NCBI RefSeq assembly: GCF_000711975.1
Contig: NZ_JONT01000003.1
Location: 62,001 to 126,000 of the forward strand
Direction of reading: 5' to 3'
Length of the DNA stretch: 64,000 nucleotides
From: Desulfofalx alkaliphila DSM 12257
GTDB taxonomy: Bacteria; Bacillota; Desulfotomaculia; Desulfotomaculales; Desulfohalotomaculaceae
Shown here: piece after piece, positions 9,365 through 18,310 of the stretch
Position numbering within the stretch: the stretch's first letter is position 1
Layout: each line of letters opens with the position of its first letter
Notes under the pieces: generated by a model
What the model was told of the DNA's origin: nothing
Database searches by the model: none
Seen by the model: only the letters and a program-made list of their open reading frames with translations
Program-made: the position numbers and the translations under genes

Positions 9365-10210
9365 CTAACTTCCAAGTTCTTGATTCGGCTTTGTCTTCCG
9401 CCAGAAGTCTCTAAAGAAGACTAAAAACACACTGGCCATAAATCCTAATACACCTGCAATGGCCACGTTTAACATCTTACGGGGTGCCACTGCTTCCACT
9501 GGTAGTGGGGCAGGGTGCAACATTATATATAAGCCCTTACCGCCGGTTTGTAGTGACTGTTCTAGGTATTCCTTTTCAGCTTGCAGTTGTGATACATTGT
9601 GGTTTGCTTCATCCCACCTGGTGGCAAGTTTCTCGAATTGCGGATTAATCTGTGGTATTTGAATTACATGGGCACCTTCTCTAATTTCTGTAGTACCCAA
9701 TAGCTTTGGGGTTTCTTCTAATTCTACTGTAATACTATCTAACAACCGTTCTTCTCTAAGAAGTTCTCTTTCTTTATCATCTATTAGCCTCTTCCGAAAA
9801 TCTACTACACTATTAGAGGCTAGCTGATTAGCTATTTTTTGGATAGCCTCGGGGTTTTCACCTGAGACAGTAATCATTATTTGATTAGAGTCATTATTTA
9901 GCTCAGTTTTAACTGCTTTTTTTAAAGAATTGACAGTATAATTGCTACTATCTAACTGCAGTTCATCATATACTGCCTCAAACCTAGCATGTGTTGCCAC
10001 TAACTCTTTATAGCTTTCTAATGACAAGCCTTGTTGTTCAACAAATTTTTTGTCGAACATGATGTTGGCTCTGGCTTCATATTTTTCCGAAAGAACAAAA
10101 AAACTCAATACACCGGCAAAAAATACCGATACTATACTTACTGCAATTATTATCCATTTGCCCTCTAATATTACCTCTATAAGTTCTCGAAGGCTAATCT
10201 CTTCTTCCAT
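9365..10210 (-). CDS. Wzz/YveK-like polysaccharide chain-length determinant
   Basis: The 281-residue protein has a short cytoplasmic N-terminus (EEEISLRELIEVILEGKW), a transmembrane segment at about residues 15-38, a long external coiled region, and a second transmembrane segment near residues 245-265. The second segment is preceded by the proline-rich APLPVEAVAPRK typical of Wzz/GNVR proteins. It lacks a C-terminal tyrosine-kinase domain, so it resembles the separate YveK/CapA adaptor of Firmicutes. Such proteins set the length of chains made by Wzy. No cognate BY-kinase or phosphatase is visible in this window. It lies 42 bases downstream of the dehydratase gene. Confidence 0.87.
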   Translation of the reverse strand: MEEEISLRELIEVILEGKWIIIAVSIVSVFFAGVLSFFVLSEKYEARANIMFDKKFVEQQGLSLESYKELVATHARFEAVYDELQLDSSNYTVNSLKKAVKTELNNDSNQIMITVSGENPEAIQKIANQLASNSVVDFRKRLIDDKERELLREERLLDSITVELEETPKLLGTTEIREGAHVIQIPQINPQFEKLATRWDEANHNVSQLQAEKEYLEQSLQTGGKGLYIMLHPAPLPVEAVAPRKMLNVAIAGVLGFMASVFLVFFRDFWRKTKPNQELGS

Positions 10211-10252
10211 AATACGGCAACCCCTTTAATATTATAATTTAAGAAATATATG

Positions 10253-12106
10253 TTAACCAGTTAGTTTTCTATCCCACACCTTGAATTTTGGTATAAACTG
10301 TCTTAAAAACATTTCTGTCTCAACTTGATTTTGAGGTAGCTGCCCTGCCATAATCTCTGCAATTTTCTCTTCTATCAGTTTATAGTTTAAGTTATTTGGT
10401 TTTGCTACATATATACGCTTGTGGGTGGTGGCATTGACACCTTCTTCGGCTGTTAACAGCTCTTCATATAGTTTCTCTCCCGGGCGCATGCCGGTAATCA
10501 CTATATCTATATCTTTTCCCGGTTCAAAGCCAGAAAGCTTAATGATGCTTTTGGCAAGATCCATTATTTTTACCGGGTCACCCATGTCTAAAACAAATAT
10601 TTCGCCGCCTTTTGCCATGGCCCCTGCTTGGATGACCAGTTGCACCGCTTCGGGGATAGTCATAAAGTATCTGATCATATCAGGGTGGGTTACTGTTAAC
10701 GGGCCACCTTCAGCTATTTGTTTCTTAAATAGTGGTACGACACTGCCTCTGCTGCCAAGTACGTTGCCAAATCTTACCGCTACAAAATTTGTATTGCTGG
10801 TTTTATCCAGATGTTGAATAAACATTTCTGCCACTCTTTTGGTGGCCCCCATTACACTGGTGGGATTTACTGCTTTGTCAGTGGATATAAGAACAAATTT
10901 TTTTGAGGCGTACAAATCGGCTAACCGTGCTACATTATATGTACCCATTACATTGTTTTTTATTGCTTCTTCGGGATTGGCCTCCATTAAAGGCACGTGT
11001 TTGTGAGCCGCAGCATGAAAGACCACCTGTGGTTTATATACTTTAAATATTTCTTCTATGGCTTTTTTATCTTGCACATCCTTTACTAAAGGAATTTGCT
11101 TTACATGTGGATTTGTATTCTTTAGCTCCATTTCTATATCATAAACATTGTTTTCGCAGTTATCAAGTAGCAGTAATTTCCGCGGTGAGTAATTGATAAT
11201 TTGCCTGCATAGTTCTGAGCCAATTGAACCCCCTGCCCCGGTTACCAGCACCACTTGTCCATGGAGGTACTGGGTTATGCTTTCTAAGTCTAATTTCACG
11301 GGATCTCTGCCAAGTAAGTCTTCTACTTGAACTTCTCTGATTTTATTAACCGAAACATCACCATCAATCAACTCAAACATACCTGGTAATATTTTTACCA
11401 TGGCTTCTGTATCCTGGCAAACCGTTACAATTTCTCTGATAACTTTCCTTTTAGCCGAAGGCATGGCGATAATTATTTCTTGTATAGCAAACTGGCTAAC
11501 CAATTTTGGTATATCGTTTCTATCACCCAGAACCGGTAAGCTTAGTATTTTTAGTTTTTGTTTATCAATATCATCATCTACAAAGCCGACAATGTTTATT
11601 TTACCATTGTAGTGACTTTTTAGCTCCTTTGCCACCAGTACCCCGGCATCACCGGCACCTACTATTAATACCGGTTTGCCTCCTGTGGGCTGGTAAATTT
11701 TAAGACCATAATCTCGAACCACCCGCCAGCCCAATCTTGAGCCACCAATTATCACTATGTTAAGCACCCAGCTAATAATAAATACGCTCCTTGGCAGCAG
11801 GTGCGAGCCTGAATCCATCAGAAAGTAGGCCACCGTCACGTTTATAGCCATGCCCACTGTAACAGCGGTAATGACGGTAACTAGTTCGCCTATACTAGCA
11901 TACTGCCACAGCCTATTATATAAGCCGGCTAGATAGAAAACAGCAATGACAATTAGGGTGAAAAATGGTGCTAGGTTTATATATGCGTCTATATACTGGC
12001 CAGGTATGGCACCGTCAAAACGTATTAATAGCGCTCCATATATGGCTATATTTATCAGGATAACATCGGTAGCCATTAAAATGACTTTCCGAATTGTATT
12101 ATTCAC
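10253..12106 (-). CDS. pglF: Membrane-anchored UDP-GlcNAc 4,6-dehydratase, PglF/CapD/FlaA1 family
   Basis: The 617-residue protein has four N-terminal membrane segments (about residues 8-115), a first nucleotide-binding domain (VLIVGAGDAGVLVAKEL) and a C-terminal SDR dehydratase domain. The latter has NAD motif VTGAGGSIGSELCR, then HAAAHKHVPLME, LISTDKAVNPTSVMGATKR and FGNVLGSRGSVVPLF. In PglF this domain converts UDP-GlcNAc to the UDP-4-keto-6-deoxy sugar used by PglE. The motif set fits the FlaA1/PglF long-SDR group, in which Met replaces the usual catalytic Tyr (SVMGATK). With the PglE, PglC and PglD homologues downstream, this completes a bacillosamine route. WbpM- or CapD-type alternatives use the same chemistry. 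Confidence 0.88.
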   Translation of the reverse strand: MNNTIRKVILMATDVILINIAIYGALLIRFDGAIPGQYIDAYINLAPFFTLIVIAVFYLAGLYNRLWQYASIGELVTVITAVTVGMAINVTVAYFLMDSGSHLLPRSVFIISWVLNIVIIGGSRLGWRVVRDYGLKIYQPTGGKPVLIVGAGDAGVLVAKELKSHYNGKINIVGFVDDDIDKQKLKILSLPVLGDRNDIPKLVSQFAIQEIIIAMPSAKRKVIREIVTVCQDTEAMVKILPGMFELIDGDVSVNKIREVQVEDLLGRDPVKLDLESITQYLHGQVVLVTGAGGSIGSELCRQIINYSPRKLLLLDNCENNVYDIEMELKNTNPHVKQIPLVKDVQDKKAIEEIFKVYKPQVVFHAAAHKHVPLMEANPEEAIKNNVMGTYNVARLADLYASKKFVLISTDKAVNPTSVMGATKRVAEMFIQHLDKTSNTNFVAVRFGNVLGSRGSVVPLFKKQIAEGGPLTVTHPDMIRYFMTIPEAVQLVIQAGAMAKGGEIFVLDMGDPVKIMDLAKSIIKLSGFEPGKDIDIVITGMRPGEKLYEELLTAEEGVNATTHKRIYVAKPNNLNYKLIEEKIAEIMAGQLPQNQVETEMFLRQFIPKFKVWDRKLTG

Positions 12107-12141
12107 TTAAACACACACCTTGTTTGCTATTTTTCAATATC

Positions 12142-14604
12142 TTAAAGTTCAATAACTATCAACTCTTCAATGCGCTGTTTATTGTTCTCGTTTTGCTCAA
12201 CAGCAGTCTTTAGCCACTTACGGTGGTTACCTTCATCGCCAAGCTTTTTATAACATGCCGCCAACCAGACCACCGTCTCCCCTTGCAGGTTTTTATCTTT
12301 ATGGGCTGCATTTAGTAGATTTAGTGACTCTTTATAGTCACCTTGCAAGTAGTTGGCTTTTGCCTGGTAAAGCATATCTTCCCTGGTTATGTTAAAGGGG
12401 CGGTTACCTCTTTTGCCTGTTTCCTCTAGTTCTTGTAGTACCGCAACTTTTTGCTCGTAATAGTGTGCAAACAATTGTAGATTTTCTTCAACTTCTCTTT
12501 TACCTTTATTATTTATCAAATTAGTCTCTGCCAAATAATAGCTATATTTTATTAGTGCACTATAAATGTTCGGGTTATAGGGGGCTACTTCTAAGGCGTT
12601 TTCTAGTACTTGAATAGCCTCATTTATATTACCATTTTGATAGTGTAGATCCGCCAACGCTAGTTTTGTTTTTGAAGAGTATGGCGCACTTTTTTCTAGT
12701 TTTGTTAAGGTCTCAATAGCCTTGTTTTGCATAGCCTTATCTTGGCTGGCTTGGCCCAGGGAATTTAACACTGCTGTGTATCTAATGGTTGCATCAATGT
12801 TTTTTGAATCCAGCTTATAGGCCTGTTCTATTTTACCTATAAGCAATTCACCCTGCGCCATGGCTTGGTTAGCTTGCTTTAGGCTGCTATGCGCTATCGC
12901 AGGCAAAGCATTTGCTACTAAAATAATGCAACTTAACACTGCAAGAGCTATACTATGGTGCTTATTATTTAGTATCGGTTTGTTAATTAAAGCAACTAAT
13001 TTGCTAGTAAAAGCATCGCCTGCATCTTTTTCATCTAAGCCTATTGCTTCTCTAAATACAATGGCCATCAGCAACCAAATAATTACTGCATAGGCTGAGT
13101 ATGACATATTAAAATCTAAGAAATTATGGCCCATCAGCATGAAAAACGCTAATATTATTGCTATTAAAAGATAATTGTTTTGGTGCCGGGTTCGCCAATA
13201 TAAAAGGCCTGCCGTTACTAAAAACGCAGTTACTATCACTGTTAAGGTAATTATACCAAGGGTACCAGTTTCGGCTGCCACCTGCAGGTAATAAATGTGG
13301 GCCTGGGTACTGTAGTAAGAATAGCCCTGATATTTCTCAAACAGGGCATTCCACGCACCGCCCCCAGCACCTAGAATGGGATGATCTTTATATATTTTTA
13401 CCGCATCTTCATAGAACACCAAGCGTGTTGAGGCACTGCTATCTTCTTCGACACTTTGAAAAGTTTCTACCCTGTTGATTAATGTTTGTAATATATGTGG
13501 CTCTTCCTCACTAGTTGGTGCAATAGAGGGTGCCACATACACCATGCCAGCAGTAAAGATAACTATCATTACCACCATGGTGGCTGCCTGGCTTATCAAT
13601 AATTTTTTATTGTTATCTTTAGATTGGTGGTGTATAAAAGAATATATTGCTGATAAAACAATAGCTGTTGCTATTGCCCCCAGTAATACTAGCCAACCAC
13701 CTTCAGGTATGGCCATCTCTTGGTTTCTTACGTTAACTTGAAAGGTCGCACTCATGATGCTATTGGCTTTTATATACACCAGCATGGCCGGGACAAAGGA
13801 TATTGCTGTGTATACTATATATGGCACTTTATCCCTAAGGGGGACTATCAATAACGAGATACCATAAACAACAGCAAATACTAGCCATGCCCCACGGGAA
13901 TAAGTAAGAATAAATACCGAAAACATTAAGGTAGAGGCAGCTAAATATAAGGCAGTGGCTGTGGTGGTTTTAATAGTATCTACTTCTATTAATTCCTGGT
14001 TTTTATAGTATGTTTTAAGTGCCATTACAAGGCTGATGAATATGCCTGCGCCTAATATTGCGGCTAGTGTATTGGGGTATTGATAAACAGAGGCTATTCT
14101 TGAAGACCATCCCCATAATACTGCATCATTAAATTCCCAGGTGCTCATAGCAACACCGTAGCCGTATAAGGCTGTCCAAACGGCGGTTATGACGATGACA
14201 TTAAGGGCTATGTATCTGTGTACTCTAGTTATCATAGTTATTAATAAGATGTAGTAAATAACTACATAATGAATATTCCTCAGCAGTTCATCTCTGGCAA
14301 GGCCGGGGTCTGCTGCTACAAAAAGGGACAGAAAATACGCAACAGGCAGGCCCCACAGTATTATATCAACCGCCCTGTTAGGAAGGTAGATATCTTTATC
14401 GAGAAAATATTTAACTAGTAAAGCAAGTAAGAGAACGATGCTTAATAGGTGTACGGTGAAATAGTCTTCTCTGAAAAACAAGCCGCGAAAATAGGGGGAT
14501 ATTAGTAGTATTAATATCATGGCACCGAATACTAGGTTGCCTAACGTCCAAGGTTTGGCCTGTAGGTTCTGTTCTACTTTTCTTTTTCGTGTCTTTTTTG
14601 TCAT
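12142..14604 (-). CDS. O-antigen ligase-like membrane protein with C-terminal TPR region
   Basis: The 820-residue protein has a dozen or so hydrophobic segments between about residues 20 and 560. It has the Wzy_C motif region around residue 415 (HPILGAGGGAWNALF), followed by the external QAHIYYLQVAAETG stretch typical of O-antigen ligases and polymerases. After a last membrane segment the C-terminal 230 residues form TPR-like helical repeats (SSKTKLALADLHYQNGNINE, then VLENALEVAPYNPNIYSAL). Wzy_C proteins with TPR tails include protein O-glycosylating ligases. The neighbouring surface-protein gene makes transfer of the glycan to a protein a reasonable guess, but polymerase activity is equally possible. 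A LacI/CcpA-type palindrome lies about 90 bases upstream. Confidence 0.83.
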   Translation of the reverse strand: MTKKTRKRKVEQNLQAKPWTLGNLVFGAMILILLISPYFRGLFFREDYFTVHLLSIVLLLALLVKYFLDKDIYLPNRAVDIILWGLPVAYFLSLFVAADPGLARDELLRNIHYVVIYYILLITMITRVHRYIALNVIVITAVWTALYGYGVAMSTWEFNDAVLWGWSSRIASVYQYPNTLAAILGAGIFISLVMALKTYYKNQELIEVDTIKTTTATALYLAASTLMFSVFILTYSRGAWLVFAVVYGISLLIVPLRDKVPYIVYTAISFVPAMLVYIKANSIMSATFQVNVRNQEMAIPEGGWLVLLGAIATAIVLSAIYSFIHHQSKDNNKKLLISQAATMVVMIVIFTAGMVYVAPSIAPTSEEEPHILQTLINRVETFQSVEEDSSASTRLVFYEDAVKIYKDHPILGAGGGAWNALFEKYQGYSYYSTQAHIYYLQVAAETGTLGIITLTVIVTAFLVTAGLLYWRTRHQNNYLLIAIILAFFMLMGHNFLDFNMSYSAYAVIIWLLMAIVFREAIGLDEKDAGDAFTSKLVALINKPILNNKHHSIALAVLSCIILVANALPAIAHSSLKQANQAMAQGELLIGKIEQAYKLDSKNIDATIRYTAVLNSLGQASQDKAMQNKAIETLTKLEKSAPYSSKTKLALADLHYQNGNINEAIQVLENALEVAPYNPNIYSALIKYSYYLAETNLINNKGKREVEENLQLFAHYYEQKVAVLQELEETGKRGNRPFNITREDMLYQAKANYLQGDYKESLNLLNAAHKDKNLQGETVVWLAACYKKLGDEGNHRKWLKTAVEQNENNKQRIEELIVIEL

Positions 14605-14695
14605 TGTTCAACATCCTTAAAATATATAAACTACATCTCTAATTTTTCTACAAACAAGCTTAAATTCCTTCTTTTTTTGTTCTAAAACTGTCGGT

Positions 14696-14716
14696 GTATG
14701 GTAAGCGCTTACAAAT
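14696..14716. promoter_or_regulatory. Palindromic operator, cre-like
   Basis: The 12-base perfect palindrome GTAAGCGCTTAC at 14701-14712 extends to GGTAAGCGCTTACA. That differs by one base from the catabolite-responsive-element form TGTAAGCGCTTACA bound by CcpA and related LacI-family regulators. It lies upstream of the ligase-like gene (start 14604) and downstream of the terminator of the TolC-like gene, where an operator is expected. The binding protein is unknown and no LacI-family regulator is encoded in the window. Confidence 0.5.
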
Positions 14717-14724
14717 TAAGTAGC

Positions 14725-14766
14725 TCTATAAAAAAGAAAATAGCGTCCAAAAAATAACTGGACGCT
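14725..14766 (-). terminator. Rho-independent terminator of the TolC-like gene
   Basis: On the minus strand the stem AGCGTCCA pairs with TGGACGCT across a nine-base loop (14742-14766) and is followed by a U-rich tail (ATTTTCTTTTTTATAG in DNA form). It begins 16 bases past the TolC-like stop codon. Confidence 0.85.
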
Positions 14767-14781
14767 TAGTAGCTTATTTAG

Positions 14782-15876
14782 TTACTGCATGGCGTAGGCC
14801 CAAGGCTTTTCAAATGCTATAGCCATTAATTGATGTTGGCATATGATATTCAACAGTTCGTTCTTAGCTTGCTCAACTGCAAATTCTGCATTCAACAAAT
14901 CAGTTTTTGTGGTCATACCTACGTCATTTTTTATTTTTACAACGCGCAAGTTTTCTTCCGCTACACGTAATTTTTCCTGTACACTACTATATTGTTTTTC
15001 TAATTGTTCAGCTGTATAGTAGAAAGAGCGCACAGCTAGACGGGTTTGATTTTTTATATCATTAGCAGTAACTCTCGCTTTATCAACTTCAATATCTACA
15101 GCCTCATAAGGCACAGTGTTAAAAGGATCCGTAACATCGTATAGACTCCGGTTGAGTCTATTAAAAGTAATGTTTTGTTCTGCCATCCAGACAGCGGGGC
15201 TTCTGCTAACTGCTCGGTTCACAGAAGATTCTAGATTATCCACTTCTAGCGGTGACAGTTGTGGATGGTCAACTAAAACTGGTCGGTCTTGAGGCCATAG
15301 GCCGATTAAATTATTTAGCTTCTGATAGGCATCGTCTAATGCTTTATTGGTAGCAGACAGTTGGTTTTTAGCTGTCATATAGTCTGACTGGGCGCTGACT
15401 GAACCTAAGTTATCAACCATCCCAATTTGACGGCTGATTATCGACATCTTATTAACCCATTCTTTATTTTCTAAATTTAATTGAGCCAACCTAACATTTT
15501 CTTGTGCTTGCAACACCTCGTTATAGGCTTTGATGGTAGACATAGCTACACTATCCTCTGTTGCTGTATAATCCCGCATTGAACTCTGCCATGCTAAATC
15601 CGCCTGAACTAGGTTTGTAAATGTACGAGCAGCATTAGAATTGGGCGTTGGTTCTGCGGGAATAAACAAAACTTTGTCATTGATAAAATCTCGCACTTCT
15701 TTACTGCGATCAATTTCATATTGTGCAACTTGGAGTCTGTATGCATTGGCAATAGCATTATCTATTGCCGTTTGTAATGTTAACTCCGGGGTTACTGGTT
15801 CTTTCGCCCATGTGGGTGAAATAGATACAGCGAACACAATAACAGTAATCAATAGTAACCTTAAGCATTTTGTCAC
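14782..15876 (-). CDS. TolC/outer-membrane-efflux-family protein
   Basis: This 364-residue secreted protein begins with a signal peptide (TKCLRLLLITVIVFAVSIS, cleavage after PTWA). Two long helical repeats of the TolC (OEP) type follow: LTLQTAIDNAIANAYRLQVA ... VAMSTIKAYNEVLQAQENV, and later TRLAVRSFYYTAEQLEKQY ... KNDVGMTTKTDLLNAEFAV. The chosen GTG start at 15876 follows GAGGTGATATA. An apparent upstream ATG lies inside the terminator of the surface-protein gene and is rejected. TolC normally spans an outer membrane, so its presence in this lineage is notable. It may line the cell envelope with the S-layer-like protein encoded directly upstream. No inner-membrane pump partner is adjacent. 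Confidence 0.8.
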   Translation of the reverse strand: MTKCLRLLLITVIVFAVSISPTWAKEPVTPELTLQTAIDNAIANAYRLQVAQYEIDRSKEVRDFINDKVLFIPAEPTPNSNAARTFTNLVQADLAWQSSMRDYTATEDSVAMSTIKAYNEVLQAQENVRLAQLNLENKEWVNKMSIISRQIGMVDNLGSVSAQSDYMTAKNQLSATNKALDDAYQKLNNLIGLWPQDRPVLVDHPQLSPLEVDNLESSVNRAVSRSPAVWMAEQNITFNRLNRSLYDVTDPFNTVPYEAVDIEVDKARVTANDIKNQTRLAVRSFYYTAEQLEKQYSSVQEKLRVAEENLRVVKIKNDVGMTTKTDLLNAEFAVEQAKNELLNIICQHQLMAIAFEKPWAYAMQ

Positions 15877-15914
15877 TATATCACCTCTAAATTTTTCACA
15901 TGTTAAGATATGAT

Positions 15915-15943
15915 GAAAGCCCGGCCCTAAGGGCCGGGCTTTC
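15915..15943 (-). terminator. Terminator hairpin after the surface-protein gene
   Basis: A perfect 13-bp stem (GAAAGCCCGGCCC with its complement, three-base loop TTA) lies 19 bases past the surface-protein stop. The tail after it is only moderately U-rich (ATCATATCTTAA), so termination may be partial with read-through into the TolC-like gene. Confidence 0.75.
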
Positions 15944-15961
15944 AATTAGCCTAAATAGTTC

Positions 15962-18310
15962 TTATTTCATGTCGATTACTACTTGACCGCTTGCAAAACC
16001 TACTGTAGCTCCAAAAGCTTCAGCTACAAAGCGGGCAGGTAGCATGGTGCGATCGTTGCTAATTTCTGGAGCTACGTCCATAGTAGTTACACTACCATTA
16101 ACATCGATGCTGTTGCTACCAATTGTCAGTGCTACAGTGGTGTCACCCTTAGTCAGGGTAACTACTCCACCTTCGTAAGCTACGTCATCTTCATCTACGC
16201 CCAGAGCATATGCTAAGAAGCGTACAGGTACATAAGTGCGATCGTTCTTAATGTAAGGAGCAGCGTCCATTACTCTCATGGTGCCATCTACGTTGTAGAT
16301 CGTGCTACCAACAGTGAACATCGCGAAACCAGCGTCACCTTGAGCAGGAGTGGTTACTTTAGCATTTACTGCTTTGTCTACGGTGTTGTTGTTCGGGAAG
16401 ATAGCCCCATCGGTTGTTCTGAATACAGTTCTGTCGCTATGACTAGAATCTACAACTCTTTCATCACTGGATTCATACTTCAGAGTTCCTCTGTAGTAAT
16501 CTTCAACTTCATTTCTATCGTTAACTTCGTTTACTGCTGCACCCTTAATACTTACAGAAATGTCAGCTTCAGGTACAGTACGGTCTACTACATACTCAAT
16601 TCCGGTAATTTTAATTGTACTGGCTTCTGTACTTTCACTATCAATCGGAATAACGAGTACTCTGTCATCGTGGCCACCTAATGACCTAGTTGTTAAACCA
16701 TAGGTGTCAATCTTCAGGTCACCTTCAGTAACTTCGACTTTCGGTGTGCTAGCATAACGAACACCTTGTGGCAATTCAACTATAAGATCTTTATCTTTCT
16801 TAATTGCACGTTCGTCGTTTTCAGTGATAGTTAAGTCACCAGCTTTAGAAACTGAGCCAATGGCTACGTTAGTAACACCACTAGCAGAGATGGTTACTGG
16901 CTTAATTACGTTAGCTAAAACGACTTCACCCTTCAGTCCTGCAGTGCCGCCGATTTCAGCCACTAAGTCACCAGAGAAACCAGGCTGTACTACTACTTCT
17001 AAGTCTCCTAAGGAAAGCTCAGCTGCATCGTTGGATTCTCCAACAACCTTCCATCTAGCAGTTTTACCATCGGTACCGGTAAATCCATCAAACTCAAGTT
17101 TTACGCCTGCATCACTATCACTATCTATTTCACCCCATCTAGCATGTGAAGGCAAAGTTATAGTAATGGTGCGGCCATCAATCAAACTCTTTTGTACAGA
17201 TTCTTTAATTACTACTTCAGCTACTTCTTGCTCAACTTGACCAGAATAGATGGTAGGAACATCTTTGGTAGAGATTGTAACATCATAGTCACCATAGCTA
17301 CCAATTACCAAGGATGATGGTGAGAAGTCACTCTTACCACGTACTTGTACGGTCACTTCACCAACTTTAGCATCAGTTTCATCGTCAACTTCAACTGCTA
17401 ATATTAATTCAAAAGTAGTTTCTTTTGAGGTCTTCTTATTCATATCGATTCTAAGCTCATCATCGCCTATGCCATTCATTGTGAGCTTCACGTCACCGGT
17501 ACCATCGGTTTTTACTTCATCACCCCAAATTGTGTTAACATCCGCATCGGCCCAAGCAAAACCGCTGGGCAGTCTGAGTCTTAAGGAATCTCTTCCTTTT
17601 TCCAGAGCCCCAGCTTTCTTTTCAGTTACACGGATTACCACATGGTCGCCATCTCTGGTACCTTCGCTACTAAAGGTAGGAGTATTGGTTACAGCCAACT
17701 CAACTTTGTCACTGCCAGTAACTACACTACCGAGGTTTACACTACCGCTAGTAAAAGCAGAGTTGCTAGGTGCACTTGCTGTTACTGTAACAGGACCGCT
17801 GTATCCGTTTTTAACATATACGTTAGGGAAATCTATTCTGATGAAAGCGTTTTCACCTGCGATGCTAACAGCATTCACTGTAATCATAAACTCATTTTGA
17901 GTTAATCTTTGAACCTCTATGTCATTTATAGACAATTCGTTGGTGTCCCCAGCATAGTTACTAGGAACAGTAATTCTTACGGTATCGGTACCAGATGTAA
18001 TTCCGCTGTTCCTTTGATCAGTACCAGCTTTTATTGAATAGGTAGAGCCTGATACAGTTATTTCGGTACCAATTTCAAAGTCGGCTGGCAACCTTAAACT
18101 AACAGAGTTTCCGGAATCATCAAGGATACCACCATCAACTTTAATCAACATAGAACCAACATTGCCCCATTCGCCATCATTAACACTGGGTGCCAATAGT
18201 GCTCTGTACTCAGTGCCACTAGCAAATGCACTTACTGGCAACAGCATGCTGAACATCATTACCATAGCCAGCATAATAGCCATGGTTCTTTTTGATCTCT
18301 TAAAGTTCAA
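15962..18310 (-). CDS. Secreted surface (S-layer-like) protein with copper-amine-oxidase-like domains
   Basis: The 782-residue protein starts with a clear signal peptide (KRTMAIMLAMVMMFSMLLPVSAFA). It continues with several repeated beta-rich modules containing phrases such as DSLRLRLPSGF, RTITITLPSHARW and DLIVELPQGVRY. It ends with two copper-amine-oxidase N-terminal-like units: RTYVPVRFLAYALGVDEDDV and RTMLPARFVAEAFGATVGF. This C-terminal pair is widespread in secreted proteins of Peptococcaceae and is thought to act as a structural or wall-binding unit; amine-oxidase activity is not expected. The TTG start at 18310 follows AGGAGGG at good spacing. The long leader upstream contains several inverted repeats. 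Its size, repeats and secretion suggest an abundant envelope protein, possibly glycosylated by the nearby locus. Confidence 0.8.
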   Translation of the reverse strand: MNFKRSKRTMAIMLAMVMMFSMLLPVSAFASGTEYRALLAPSVNDGEWGNVGSMLIKVDGGILDDSGNSVSLRLPADFEIGTEITVSGSTYSIKAGTDQRNSGITSGTDTVRITVPSNYAGDTNELSINDIEVQRLTQNEFMITVNAVSIAGENAFIRIDFPNVYVKNGYSGPVTVTASAPSNSAFTSGSVNLGSVVTGSDKVELAVTNTPTFSSEGTRDGDHVVIRVTEKKAGALEKGRDSLRLRLPSGFAWADADVNTIWGDEVKTDGTGDVKLTMNGIGDDELRIDMNKKTSKETTFELILAVEVDDETDAKVGEVTVQVRGKSDFSPSSLVIGSYGDYDVTISTKDVPTIYSGQVEQEVAEVVIKESVQKSLIDGRTITITLPSHARWGEIDSDSDAGVKLEFDGFTGTDGKTARWKVVGESNDAAELSLGDLEVVVQPGFSGDLVAEIGGTAGLKGEVVLANVIKPVTISASGVTNVAIGSVSKAGDLTITENDERAIKKDKDLIVELPQGVRYASTPKVEVTEGDLKIDTYGLTTRSLGGHDDRVLVIPIDSESTEASTIKITGIEYVVDRTVPEADISVSIKGAAVNEVNDRNEVEDYYRGTLKYESSDERVVDSSHSDRTVFRTTDGAIFPNNNTVDKAVNAKVTTPAQGDAGFAMFTVGSTIYNVDGTMRVMDAAPYIKNDRTYVPVRFLAYALGVDEDDVAYEGGVVTLTKGDTTVALTIGSNSIDVNGSVTTMDVAPEISNDRTMLPARFVAEAFGATVGFASGQVVIDMK

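Noticed and set aside
15876-15945. Upstream ATG extending the TolC-like protein
   Set aside because: The extension translates the stem of the preceding terminator. The GTG at 15876 has a good ribosome site and places the signal peptide at the N-terminus.
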